From positions 1 to 54,606 of the IMG/VR virus record IMGVR_UViG_3300030107_003944: DNA of 54,606 nucleotides, one strand, 5' to 3'. This DNA comes from a virus. Within the stretch, counting starts at the first letter, position 1, and each line of letters begins with the position of its first letter. The translations under genes were made by a program, and so were the position numbers. A model generated the notes under the pieces. It was not told the DNA's origin. It made no database searches and worked only from the letters and a program-made list of their open reading frames with translations. Shown here in pieces: positions 40,926 through 47,831 of this stretch.

Positions 40926-42086
40926 CTACTTCTGGAACTGGCTTAGGATTTGAGAAACACTCGACATCATCGAGGCATAAGCCAAAGCATCTCTTGGAAT
41001 CCCATTCTTGAGAAGATGCTTGTTCCCCTGGAGAAGTCCCGAAAGAGTTTGAGCCGCAAGTGCAGCCGTGTCTTTATTGGGAGCCCGTCCTAAGAGAGAC
41101 CATGCGTTATGGTATTCCGTGAGATCAAGCGTTCCTGAAACCCGGGCAGCTACTCCATTGAAGAAAGCAAACTGCTTGTCTGCTCGCGTAGGAAGATTGA
41201 CTGCATCTGGATTCTGAAGAGCATCGACGACACTCAATCCTTCCATCTGCATTCGAACCCAAGCTCCAAACTCTCTTCCAAGAGCTTCTCCGACATGGCC
41301 TCGGAAAGCTTTCTCTCGAACCTGGATAGAAACAGAAGAGAGTCGCATAACCGTGTCCATCTTGATTAGATTGGACCACGTTCTTGGATTACCCCGAGGC
41401 TTGTTCATAAACTCTCGACTTGGATCCTGAGCAAATCCAGAATGGTTTGCGAATCCCGCAGCTTCTGGAGTTCCTTTCGAATGGAGAAAGGAGATCACGT
41501 CAGCCGCAGCTTCTTGAGTTCCCGGGAACCACTTTCCTTCCATCATATTCTTGGACCAGAAAGCAAAGTCCATCTCCCAATGGATGTGCAGAAACCGAGT
41601 TGCTACTGGAGGAGCCAAGTTAGTTGGATTGACTGCGATCTCAGGCGGATTAGCCAGAGCCACAATATGAATGAGATTCTCGTCGAGTCTCTCATCTCCA
41701 ACGATCTTCTCCGAGATGAAAGAAAGACACGGAGCCATCACAGGTTTGAGCATGGTAGTGAACTCTTCCATGACAAAGACGAACTGTCTTCCTTGAGCGT
41801 TCTCTTCCATTGCTTCTTTGATTGCTCGGAGAACTGGAACCCGAGACCACTCTCCATCATCCCCCCGGGCAAAGAGACCGGCGATGTCTGTTTGTTCCAT
41901 CGAGTTTCCATTCAGGAACCAGTACTTTACTGGAGTTCCATCATCGTTCTTCATTGTCTGAATGAAAGCCTCAATCCCCCGAGACTTTCCGCAGCCGTCC
42001 ATTCCCCAAACGAGAATAGGTTGTGATGGCTTTGTTTCGAAAGCTGCATTGAGCAGCGCGAACGTTTCATGCATTTTACCAAACAT
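40926..42086 (-). CDS. MoxR-type AAA+ ATPase
   Basis: A 386-aa protein. Start at the second ATG of ATGATG (42086), because AAACAAAGGAAGAA is the same ribosome-binding site form as in neighbouring genes and lies 8 bases away; an upstream ATG at 42179 coupled to a microprotein stop is possible. Walker A GMDGCGKS (residues 28-35), a MoxR-like NGNSMEQTDIAGLF (about 60-73), Walker B FVFVMEEF (about 102-109), sensor-like HIVALANPPE, and a VATRF arginine-type motif are visible. MoxR ATPases act as chaperones with VWA partners, here encoded two genes downstream. Often annotated CobS-like in phages. Confidence 0.8.
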   Translation of the reverse strand: MFGKMHETFALLNAAFETKPSQPILVWGMDGCGKSRGIEAFIQTMKNDDGTPVKYWFLNGNSMEQTDIAGLFARGDDGEWSRVPVLRAIKEAMEENAQGRQFVFVMEEFTTMLKPVMAPCLSFISEKIVGDERLDENLIHIVALANPPEIAVNPTNLAPPVATRFLHIHWEMDFAFWSKNMMEGKWFPGTQEAAADVISFLHSKGTPEAAGFANHSGFAQDPSREFMNKPRGNPRTWSNLIKMDTVMRLSSVSIQVREKAFRGHVGEALGREFGAWVRMQMEGLSVVDALQNPDAVNLPTRADKQFAFFNGVAARVSGTLDLTEYHNAWSLLGRAPNKDTAALAAQTLSGLLQGNKHLLKNGIPRDALAYASMMSSVSQILSQFQK

Positions 42087-42175
42087 CATTTCTTCCTTTG
42101 TTTTAGATGTTTCCGAGTCGCAGAATGCTATCGGCAGAAACCCAGGAAGAAGAACTCCCTGAGTTTCGGTCGATG

Positions 42176-42259
42176 TCATCTCCGGACAAAGTAGTGAGCG
42201 CCGAAAGCGGCACAGGGTGGGATGATTAGAAGAACGATTGGAGCAAGCATAAGACTCAT
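42176..42259 (-). CDS. Membrane microprotein, 27 aa
   Basis: Read from ATG 42259, which overlaps the stop of the preceding microprotein (ATGA) and is preceded by AAAGAGGAGACTTTCCA. The product MSLMLAPIVLLIIPPCAAFG continues with HYFVRR, i.e. one hydrophobic helix and a basic end. It also overlaps by ATGA a possible upstream start of the MoxR-like gene, so a chain of coupled genes is set up. Function unknown. Confidence 0.55.
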   Translation of the reverse strand: MSLMLAPIVLLIIPPCAAFGAHYFVRR

Positions 42260-42378
42260 TGGAAAGTCTCCTCTTTTGGAAGCGGCACGGATTGATGTTT
42301 GTCTCGCTCAAGTTCCTCGCCGATAGCCGCGACAACGCAAAGAAGAATGAGAAAGAAAGATAAAGTGATGAATGACAT
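42256..42378 (-). CDS. Membrane microprotein, 40 aa
   Basis: Read from ATG 42378 with CGGGAGATAGTCAC as ribosome-binding site. Residues 2-20 are hydrophobic (SFITLSFFLILLCVVAAIG), then an acidic/basic tail (EELERDKHQSVPLPKEE). First gene of the MoxR/VWA transcription unit, after the terminator at 42531. Its topology is that of small membrane regulators or holin-like antagonists; the genome already has other holin candidates. Confidence 0.6.
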   Translation of the reverse strand: MSFITLSFFLILLCVVAAIGEELERDKHQSVPLPKEETFQ

Positions 42379-42530
42379 GTGACTATCTCCCGATAGTAAG
42401 AGAACGTTCTAATAACTTGCGGTAGCGGCAAGGCTCTCCGGGGCTGGCTCGGAGTTGGCCTTCTTAGGAACGGTAGGAGCTTCTGAACTTGAGAAGTCCA
42501 GACCGAAGAAAGGTTCGAAACTCCAGACGC
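42379..42530 (-). other. Gap between terminator and MoxR/VWA operon
   Basis: About 150 bases without a gene, between a terminator and the first microprotein. A promoter for the MoxR/VWA operon is expected here, but I find only weak candidates (for example TTGCCG, and TTATTA or TACTAT at poor spacing). TGCCGCT words occur here and in the two microprotein genes; I see no array. Confidence 0.4.
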
Positions 42531-42562
42531 AAAAAGGCCCCAAGGCGGAAAACCTCGGGGCC
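42531..42562 (-). terminator. Terminator after the 215-aa gene
   Basis: Minus strand: GGCCCC(G)AGG-loop-CCT(T)GGGGCC, a stem of 9-10 bp, followed by TTTTTGCG. It lies 21 bases after the stop at 42583 and separates the 215-aa gene from the MoxR/VWA unit. Confidence 0.75.
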
Positions 42563-42582
42563 CTAAGTCGAGAAGCTACGGT

Positions 42583-43230
42583 CTAAGCTTGACCGGATTC
42601 CTCAAGTGCTTTCTTTCGGGCTTGCTCGGCACGCTTGACAGCTTGTGCTTTCTCAAGTTGGAGAGCCTGAAGAGTCCACGCCTCAAGTGTAGCCGCATCA
42701 ACTTCCCATTCCTCGACAAGTGGTTCAAGCAGTAGGGAGACGTCAATCTTCCCAGCGGTTAGAGACTCACCATCTTCCGAGAGTTTAATGAACGCGCCCC
42801 AATCCCGGGATGCTGCATACTTTCCGTGTTTCACACGCAGAGCACGCGCGGCTAACTCTTCCGCACCATAGGTCCCCATTTCTTCCTGAACCATAGCGTC
42901 TTGAATGTCTGGGACGTGTTTAGCACCTGCGGCAATGTTGACCAAAGCCAGAACAGTGTCTCCCTTTTTGGCGTCCTTTGTCAGAATGATAGAGACCACA
43001 TTCTTTGAAGTCTCTTTCACTTTTGCAGAACGGCTAACACTCAGACATAGAAAAGGACGCGCCGCATTTGAGAGAGGAATGTCCTCAATATTCACGGGAA
43101 CAGAATCGCCCTTCTCAGTTTTGATTTTAGCGCCCGCTCTTGTCAGAAGAGAGAGAGGAAGGGAAGTGACTCTCCCGTCAAACTCGGTTGAAGTTGGAAG
43201 AGTGTTAGCGACTTTCTTTGCTTTCGACAT
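42583..43230 (-). CDS. Hypothetical early protein, 215 aa
   Basis: Preceded by AACAAAGGAAAAACCAAA before the ATG. Residues 1-150 are mixed alpha/beta with IEDIPLSNAARPFLCLSVSR (about 48-67) and KNVVSIILTKDAKKGDTVLA (about 76-95); the last 40 residues are an Ala/Lys/Glu helix. The gene is monocistronic: its own promoter (43308-43337) and terminator (42531-42562) frame it, so it is likely made early and in large amount. Candidate roles include a DNA-mimic or anti-host factor; no family is recognised. Confidence 0.65.
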   Translation of the reverse strand: MSKAKKVANTLPTSTEFDGRVTSLPLSLLTRAGAKIKTEKGDSVPVNIEDIPLSNAARPFLCLSVSRSAKVKETSKNVVSIILTKDAKKGDTVLALVNIAAGAKHVPDIQDAMVQEEMGTYGAEELAARALRVKHGKYAASRDWGAFIKLSEDGESLTAGKIDVSLLLEPLVEEWEVDAATLEAWTLQALQLEKAQAVKRAEQARKKALEESGQA

Positions 43231-43265
43231 TTTGGTTTTTCCTTTGTTGTCGACTTTCCGGGAAT

Positions 43266-43299
43266 GCTCCCGGGAGCGAGCAAGAAAACACTTTCTTGC
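43266..43299 (-). other. Structured 5' leader of the 215-aa gene
   Basis: Two perfect inverted repeats: GCTCCCGGGAGC (43266-43277, no loop) and GCAAGAAA-ACAC-TTTCTTGC (43280-43299, 8-bp stem). Both lie in the transcript between the promoter and the ATG at 43230, and may affect mRNA stability or translation. Confidence 0.65.
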
Positions 43300-43307
43300 C
43301 TACGGCA

Positions 43308-43337
43308 ATCATATCACGATATCGGCATGATTACCAA
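43308..43337 (-). promoter_or_regulatory. Leftward promoter of the 215-aa gene
   Basis: Minus strand: TTGGTA (-35, 43332-43337), 18-base spacer, TATGAT (-10, 43308-43313). The spacer and the -10 region contain the repeated GATATC words described at 43311-43365, so the promoter should be controlled by whatever binds them. A second TTGGTA lies further upstream at about 43376-43381. Confidence 0.6.
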
Positions 43338-43365
43338 GCGATATCCGCATGAATATCACGCTATC
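43311..43365. repeat. 22-bp-spaced operator-like repeats
   Basis: CGATATCGGCATGA (43317-43330) and CGATATCCGCATGA (43339-43352) are 22 bp apart, two helical turns, with one mismatch. ATATCACGATATC (43311-43323) and ATATCACGCTATC (43353-43365) flank them. They overlap the promoter of the 215-aa gene. Confidence 0.7.
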
Positions 43366-43406
43366 CTCTCACCCTACCAAACGGTAGATAAGGGGCGGGG
43401 GATAGG

Positions 43407-43436
43407 TGAACAGGCGTTCAGGTGAACAGGTGTTCA
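43407..43436. promoter_or_regulatory. Two tandem LexA/DinR-like boxes
   Basis: TGAACAGGCGTTCA (43407-43420) and TGAACAGGTGTTCA (43423-43436) are 16-bp spaced copies of a GAAC-N4-GTTC inverted repeat, the form of Gram-positive (DinR) LexA boxes. They lie between the divergent leftward and rightward units. Confidence 0.7.
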
Positions 43437-43443
43437 GTATCCC

Positions 43444-43623
43444 ATGGGGGGTGTGCTTCCTGGTATGGGGGGACTTCCTCAAAAGAAGAAGAAGAACACC
43501 GCAGAAAAAAAGAAGCCGGGAACTTCTCTCCGAGGGATGGGGCTGTCTCTCCTCAAGGGTCGCCCACTCACTCGCGAACTCGTGAGGGGCATCCCCTCTC
43601 GTCGAGCTTTTGTTTCCGGTTGA
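43444..43623 (+). CDS. Possible small basic protein, 59 aa
   Basis: The only frame of note in the stretch between the LexA-like boxes and the next gene. An ATG at 43444 reads to a TGA at 43621 giving a very basic product (MGGVLPGMGGLPQKKKKNTA at its start, later RRAF). No Shine-Dalgarno sequence precedes it. The Gly/Lys composition is coding-like for this phage, and a second ATG at 43465 is in frame. I rate it uncertain; the region could instead be non-coding leader. Confidence 0.3.
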   Translation: MGGVLPGMGGLPQKKKKNTAEKKKPGTSLRGMGLSLLKGRPLTRELVRGIPSRRAFVSG

Positions 43624-43688
43624 CCCCCCTCTTTCACGCGCGACCATTTTTGAGGTGTCCATCAACGTCTACCAAGTTATCATCCAGT

Positions 43689-44588
43689 ATGCGAACGGAT
43701 TCGTGGTTAGAGCTTCTCAGGCTTCCTCAGTTCGGAAGAGATCCTCTTCCCGAGAGAGCAAAGTTCCAGCATGTGCTGTACGCGCTGGGACTATGTCCTC
43801 CGGTGATGGAAAGACAGGTCACTGCTCCCCTCCGGGCACACAAGATGATCCTCCAGATCAGGAAGAGGATGTGCTACCTCCCGATCTTTAGGGAAAATGT
43901 CTTTAGTAAGACGATGGGTGTCGCGCACAGTGAGTGGACGGATCACGCTGCGCGAGCTTTCAATCTTGAGGAACCGCCTACGCCGTATGAAGTTGCCACC
44001 TTCACCCTGGGCCAAAGAGCCGGAAATGCACCCCCAAGGAGATTTTTCCAAGGGATCGCGACGAGAGCACCGAAGATCCATACGAGCGCGTTCCAGTGGT
44101 GGTTGATGGGATTGGGGGATGAGGTTTTGGAGGAGTTGGTGCCCGGATGGGAGGGTGCGAGGAGCGAGTTCATAAAGACGCTGATGGGCACTTCTTCCTT
44201 TGCAATGTGGGCACTCGGGACCAACCTGATGCCAATCGTAAGGACACGGGCGCACGCCAGGGCACTTTTGACGGAAGACACGCGCTTTAGGAAAGTGCGG
44301 AGGGAGTTGTACGATACGACTTATGTGCAGACGCTCTTAAAGTTAGGAAAGCGTCCCCACCCGGTTCCTCGCAATCTTCCTGCGCTCTCTCCGGTGTTTA
44401 GGACGAAAGAGGAAAAAGAGGAGTACCATGAGAGTCTCTCGGAAAGAAAGAAGAGGCATCGAAGAGGTTCTCAAGGGAATGTGTGGTGGAATGTGATAGG
44501 AATAGAGAAGTATCCAACTCGGCAAGAACGCAAGAAGATGCGACAAGAAGGGTGGGGTTTTGAATATGAAGGGAGACTAAAACTATGA
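43689..44588 (+). CDS. Hypothetical basic protein, 299 aa
   Basis: First full-size gene of the rightward packaging operon. ATG at 43689 is chosen because the protein becomes regular from MRTDSWLELLRLPQFGRDPL; the frame is open to 43422 but that part is Ser/Arg/Pro-rich and covers the control region. No clear ribosome-binding site precedes 43689. It is rich in Arg, Trp and hydrophobic helices (HTSAFQWWLMGLGDEVLEEL near 145-164), with basic C-terminal stretches (ERKKRHRRGSQG). It overlaps the next gene (ATGA). Function unknown; DNA binding near packaging is plausible. Confidence 0.6.
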   Translation: MRTDSWLELLRLPQFGRDPLPERAKFQHVLYALGLCPPVMERQVTAPLRAHKMILQIRKRMCYLPIFRENVFSKTMGVAHSEWTDHAARAFNLEEPPTPYEVATFTLGQRAGNAPPRRFFQGIATRAPKIHTSAFQWWLMGLGDEVLEELVPGWEGARSEFIKTLMGTSSFAMWALGTNLMPIVRTRAHARALLTEDTRFRKVRRELYDTTYVQTLLKLGKRPHPVPRNLPALSPVFRTKEEKEEYHESLSERKKRHRRGSQGNVWWNVIGIEKYPTRQERKKMRQEGWGFEYEGRLKL

Positions 44589-45076
44589 ACGATGAAGATA
44601 CTCCTAACCCTGGGCTTGAAGAGGCCGAAAAAGAAGCAGTGAAAACCCAGGTTGAAACTGCATTATCGAAGATTACATCTGTTCCAGACGACAATCAAAG
44701 CCTACTAAGTCCAGAAGCTTTAGAAGAACTACGGATTCAGGCGCTGGTAAATGAAGAGACCCTGCCTGCTACTTTTCTCGCGAAGGCTGCCCCCCATCTT
44801 CATAGTACGAATGGAGTAGTCGATTTCGCGACGACTGTATGTTTAGCGGTTGCGCGAGGAGAAATCAAGTCTGGACAATCGGCAGAGCTACGAAAATGGG
44901 CCGAACTTATGTACACTTGCATCGTGGCAAACGGTCCCAAGAATCAACAGAACGTCCAAGTCAACTATGTTGAGCAACTCATTCAACTCGCTGGGGGAGA
45001 AGAAGCTATGCAGCCAGAAGTCCTGGACGTTAGAGATGCCATAGTAAAACCCCGCAAGAAAGCTCAAGGAGAGTAA
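44585..45076 (+). CDS. Probable terminase small subunit-like protein
   Basis: A 163-aa protein overlapping the previous gene by ATGA. It is helical and acidic at the N-terminus; the part FATTVCLAVARGEIKSGQSA (about residues 80-99) followed by ELRKWAELMYTC (about 100-111) resembles the helical oligomerisation region of small terminase subunits, and the C-terminus is basic (KPRKKAQGE). Position upstream of TerL fits, though three genes, one of them long, separate them. A different DNA-binding role remains possible. Confidence 0.45.
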   Translation: MNDEDTPNPGLEEAEKEAVKTQVETALSKITSVPDDNQSLLSPEALEELRIQALVNEETLPATFLAKAAPHLHSTNGVVDFATTVCLAVARGEIKSGQSAELRKWAELMYTCIVANGPKNQQNVQVNYVEQLIQLAGGEEAMQPEVLDVRDAIVKPRKKAQGE

Positions 45077-45434
45077 GAATGGCTGACGATTCGTTTAAAG
45101 CAAAGAAAATCCTGACTCCGAGTGAACAGCGTTGGTTTTCGATGATCTCAGAAAGTGCGCCAGACAGGGCAGAGCTTCACGAAGCTGGAATGCACTTGAG
45201 CCGAGATGGTAGAACTCTCTACATTAAAGATGAGGATCAGGCGTTTAAATACATAGATGAAACTATACTTAGCGAATCTCGCCCATCAGGCCCTGGAGTA
45301 AGAACCCTCCCGCCCAGCTTTTCGGCAGCTCAGTTCAAAGGGCATTTTATCGGCAAGACTGTTGAGATCCCGCCCGGTGAGACCATTGACCTTGCCTATC
45401 CCTCAGAAGCCCCAAGGAGAGTAAGAATGGCTGA
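45065..45434 (+). repeat. 22-bp direct repeat of a start signal
   Basis: The 22 bases at 45065-45086 (containing AAGGAGAGTAAGAATGGC) recur without a mismatch at 45413-45434. The copies are exactly 348 bp, or 116 codons, apart. Each holds a Shine-Dalgarno sequence and the start codon for a protein beginning Met-Ala-Asp. Confidence 0.9.
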
Positions 45435-47286
45435 TAAGACCCCAACGGCCCGTGAACTTCGAATTGCTCAGATGAAACGCAAGCTCGATGAGGCCATTAA
45501 AAATCTCAGCGCTCCTCCAGCGCGAGAACCACCGAAATCTCCCCATCTACGCCCTCCGACTCTCAGCGTAAACTCCTTGGGGATTGACGGTCTGGGGCGG
45601 GCTCATCAGCAGTTTGATAAATATGGCATGTACATGGATGAGGCGGATCAATTAGCCTTCCGAGCAAAACTCGATGAGGCATATGGCCTCGTTACTGATG
45701 AGATGATCAAAAAAGTCGGAGAACAAAAAGCCCGAGCGCGGGCAAAGACCGGCCCAGACTCAGCAACAGAAAAATGGCTCCGAATGGTCGAAAAAAGACG
45801 AGGAGCGCCCGCTGACGCACCCGGAGCCGCTGGGGTATTCGAACGACAACGACGGAAACCGACTCCGGAAAGCGCGGCTCGAAGAGCCCTGGTAAAGAAG
45901 GAAATTGAAGACGCTCGGAGAGCATCAAGTCTTAATCTGGATATGTTCAAAGCGACTGAATTGCTTCCTCTTAGGCAAGAGTTTATCGAAATTAAGATGC
46001 GGAATCCCGAGTTGAGGAAGCTTGGGAGGTCTAAGTGGCTTGAATTTCTCACTGATCCGGAAAAGAGGAATGCTTTCCAAGGTGGTCCTGAGTTTAAAGA
46101 AGCTCTAAGACTTTTCGCAGAGAAGGAAAAGGCGGTCCGGACCTACAGGGCCATGCAGGCGGATGCGACCCGAAGGATAGTAGACCTCGAAGAGAAGTTG
46201 ACTTTACCTCCTACAGGGAAAGGAGGCTCTGCCCCGAAAACAAGAAAGGACCTCCGGGAAGGAGCGGCTGCCCGAGCGCTTGATGTAGATCGCTCTCGTA
46301 AGAAGATGGGGACTGGTTGGATTTCTTCAACTCCAAAAGTACCCCCTTCCTTCACGAAATTCATAACCACAGGAGGCGGGAGAAGAGACCCACTGGGGGA
46401 CGCACATATAGATAAATTAGAGTGGCGACTTAATAGGGCCGTCTCAGATCTCCTAACTCCGGCACAGTGGGGAGAAGACATGGGGATCGAAAATATTCGA
46501 AACCTGAGAGGAGAGTTAGATGCTGCCCTCGCCGATGGTCTTGTGTCTCAAGAGGACCATGCCCTTCTCCAAAAAAAGGTCGGTGAGGCAGAAAATCTCA
46601 TTACTCCTGATATGGAGAAGAGAGTAGGAGAGCGCCAAGCTCGACGGATCGAAAAAGCAGAAAAAAGACTCGCAGCCGCCGAAGAACAACTGTCATCAGC
46701 AACACCGGGGACTCCAGAACACTCGAAAGCTGCTAAGAGGCTTGACGCCGCTAAGAAGCACTTAAAGGTACTCGGGAGGCTCGCGGGAACTGCGGCTGGA
46801 GTTTACGAAGCGAATCTCCTCGCGAAGGACATAAAGGATCATGGTGTCCTGAAGGGTACTGGAGCATATCTCGCGAAAGGTATCGAAGGGACCGGAGAGT
46901 TGGCTCAACTGCCCGAGAAGGCGACTGGGCACATCAAAAAAAGGTGGGAAGATATGGGATATACCGGCGACTCCCTGGGCACACTACCACCCTCCGGCGT
47001 GAGTGCCGCAGACACAGTAGCGGAGTATGTCGGCAAAGCTGGAAGGGGGCTTGAGTGGACCGGAGATAAAATACTGAAAGGTCTCGGAATCCGAGGAGAG
47101 AAGCCCCTGTCGGGACGAGAGCTTATGATGAAGGATGATGACGATGAACTCGAAGACTTGGAACTTCTGTACCCTGAATATGATGATGAGGATGAACCGG
47201 AAGTTCCCATCGATGTGGTAGAAGATCGGAATGGGGCCATTCGGGAAGCATCGAAGAGAGCACTTAGGAAGGGACAGAATCTGTGA
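45079..47286 (+). CDS. Large hypothetical virion-region protein, 735 aa (internal start at 45427)
   Basis: Two starts are equally well supplied with ribosome-binding sites: ATG 45079 (735 aa) and the in-frame ATG 45427 (619 aa). The body is helical, Ala/Glu/Lys/Arg-rich, with a repeated module: DKYGMYMDEADQLAFRAKLD with its VGEQKARARAK end (about 178-225) and ELDAALADGLVSQEDHALLQ with VGERQARRIEKAE (about 478-530). A small hydrophobic helix lies at about 565-580, and the C-terminus is acidic. It lies upstream of the packaging genes. Resembles internal virion or ejection proteins rather than an enzyme. Confidence 0.6.
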   Translation: MADDSFKAKKILTPSEQRWFSMISESAPDRAELHEAGMHLSRDGRTLYIKDEDQAFKYIDETILSESRPSGPGVRTLPPSFSAAQFKGHFIGKTVEIPPGETIDLAYPSEAPRRVRMADKTPTARELRIAQMKRKLDEAIKNLSAPPAREPPKSPHLRPPTLSVNSLGIDGLGRAHQQFDKYGMYMDEADQLAFRAKLDEAYGLVTDEMIKKVGEQKARARAKTGPDSATEKWLRMVEKRRGAPADAPGAAGVFERQRRKPTPESAARRALVKKEIEDARRASSLNLDMFKATELLPLRQEFIEIKMRNPELRKLGRSKWLEFLTDPEKRNAFQGGPEFKEALRLFAEKEKAVRTYRAMQADATRRIVDLEEKLTLPPTGKGGSAPKTRKDLREGAAARALDVDRSRKKMGTGWISSTPKVPPSFTKFITTGGGRRDPLGDAHIDKLEWRLNRAVSDLLTPAQWGEDMGIENIRNLRGELDAALADGLVSQEDHALLQKKVGEAENLITPDMEKRVGERQARRIEKAEKRLAAAEEQLSSATPGTPEHSKAAKRLDAAKKHLKVLGRLAGTAAGVYEANLLAKDIKDHGVLKGTGAYLAKGIEGTGELAQLPEKATGHIKKRWEDMGYTGDSLGTLPPSGVSAADTVAEYVGKAGRGLEWTGDKILKGLGIRGEKPLSGRELMMKDDDDELEDLELLYPEYDDEDEPEVPIDVVEDRNGAIREASKRALRKGQNL

Positions 47287-47831
47287 GCGATAGTCCCTAC
47301 AAGCAGAAAGCTCCACTCCCTGGACAATCCGTCGATCTCGTTCCGGATGAGAGTCCGATTACGATTGCGGATATGATTCGCCAGGAGGGTGGGAGCATAC
47401 CCAAAGCGATGACAAGACATCGAAATGGAGCGGCTGAAAAGGCGCTCGCTCCCTCAAAGCCCTCCACTCCTTTCGATTGGGAGAAGCTTAGGACAGAAAG
47501 ACTTCCCTTCCTGGACAGCTTCGAGAGTGAAGAAGGAGAGGGATCAGACTCTCCCGATGTCCTTGACGGTCTCACCTCAGAGGAGAGATTAGAGCAAGAT
47601 AGGGAAAAGTTCGGAGAAGTCTTTGACCACAACCGCATCCATAGCATCTCTGTTGGACAAGAATGGCCGAAAGAGAAAAAAGACTGGGCGCACGGTACTT
47701 TTGATCAACTGAAAAAAGACGCTCCGGGCGGAGACTGGCAGCTTACTAATGAAGCAGAGGATGGCACCCTAACTTTCATTGACCTGAAAACTGGACAAGA
47801 GACAGACTACCGCTGGGACGGAGAAGAATGA
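47283..47831 (+). CDS. Hypothetical protein, 182 aa
   Basis: Begins with a GTG overlapping the previous stop (GTGA), and ends with an ATGA overlap to the terminase gene, so it is translated together with both. Residues 1-110 are Pro/Glu/Ser-rich and likely disordered; residues 120-182 (HGTFDQLKKDAPGGDWQLTN and TFIDLKTGQETDYRWDG) form a small folded domain. It might help the terminase, or be a structural partner of the 735-aa protein. Not recognised. Confidence 0.6.
   Translation: MSDSPYKQKAPLPGQSVDLVPDESPITIADMIRQEGGSIPKAMTRHRNGAAEKALAPSKPSTPFDWEKLRTERLPFLDSFESEEGEGSDSPDVLDGLTSEERLEQDREKFGEVFDHNRIHSISVGQEWPKEKKDWAHGTFDQLKKDAPGGDWQLTNEAEDGTLTFIDLKTGQETDYRWDGEE

Noticed and set aside
42087-42431. 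N-terminal extension of the MoxR-type gene to 42431
   Set aside because: The extension covers two microprotein frames with their own ribosome-binding sites and has low-complexity, Arg/Ser-rich content; AAAGGAAGAA ahead of 42086 marks a better start.
37130-42440. Repeated TGCCGCT words near 37140, 42200, 42287 and 42430
   Set aside because: Spacing is irregular and two fall in microprotein coding sequence; too few to call a repeat family.
24743-43230. Frequent GGGCA/TGCCC words across the leftward genes as possible packaging or defence signals
   Set aside because: The count was not computed and they often fall in ordinary codon contexts; they look like codon-pair use rather than sites.
43422-43688. 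Upstream extension of the 299-aa gene from 43422
   Set aside because: It would overlap the LexA-like box, is Ser/Arg/Pro-rich in a way unlike coding neighbours, and has no ribosome-binding site.
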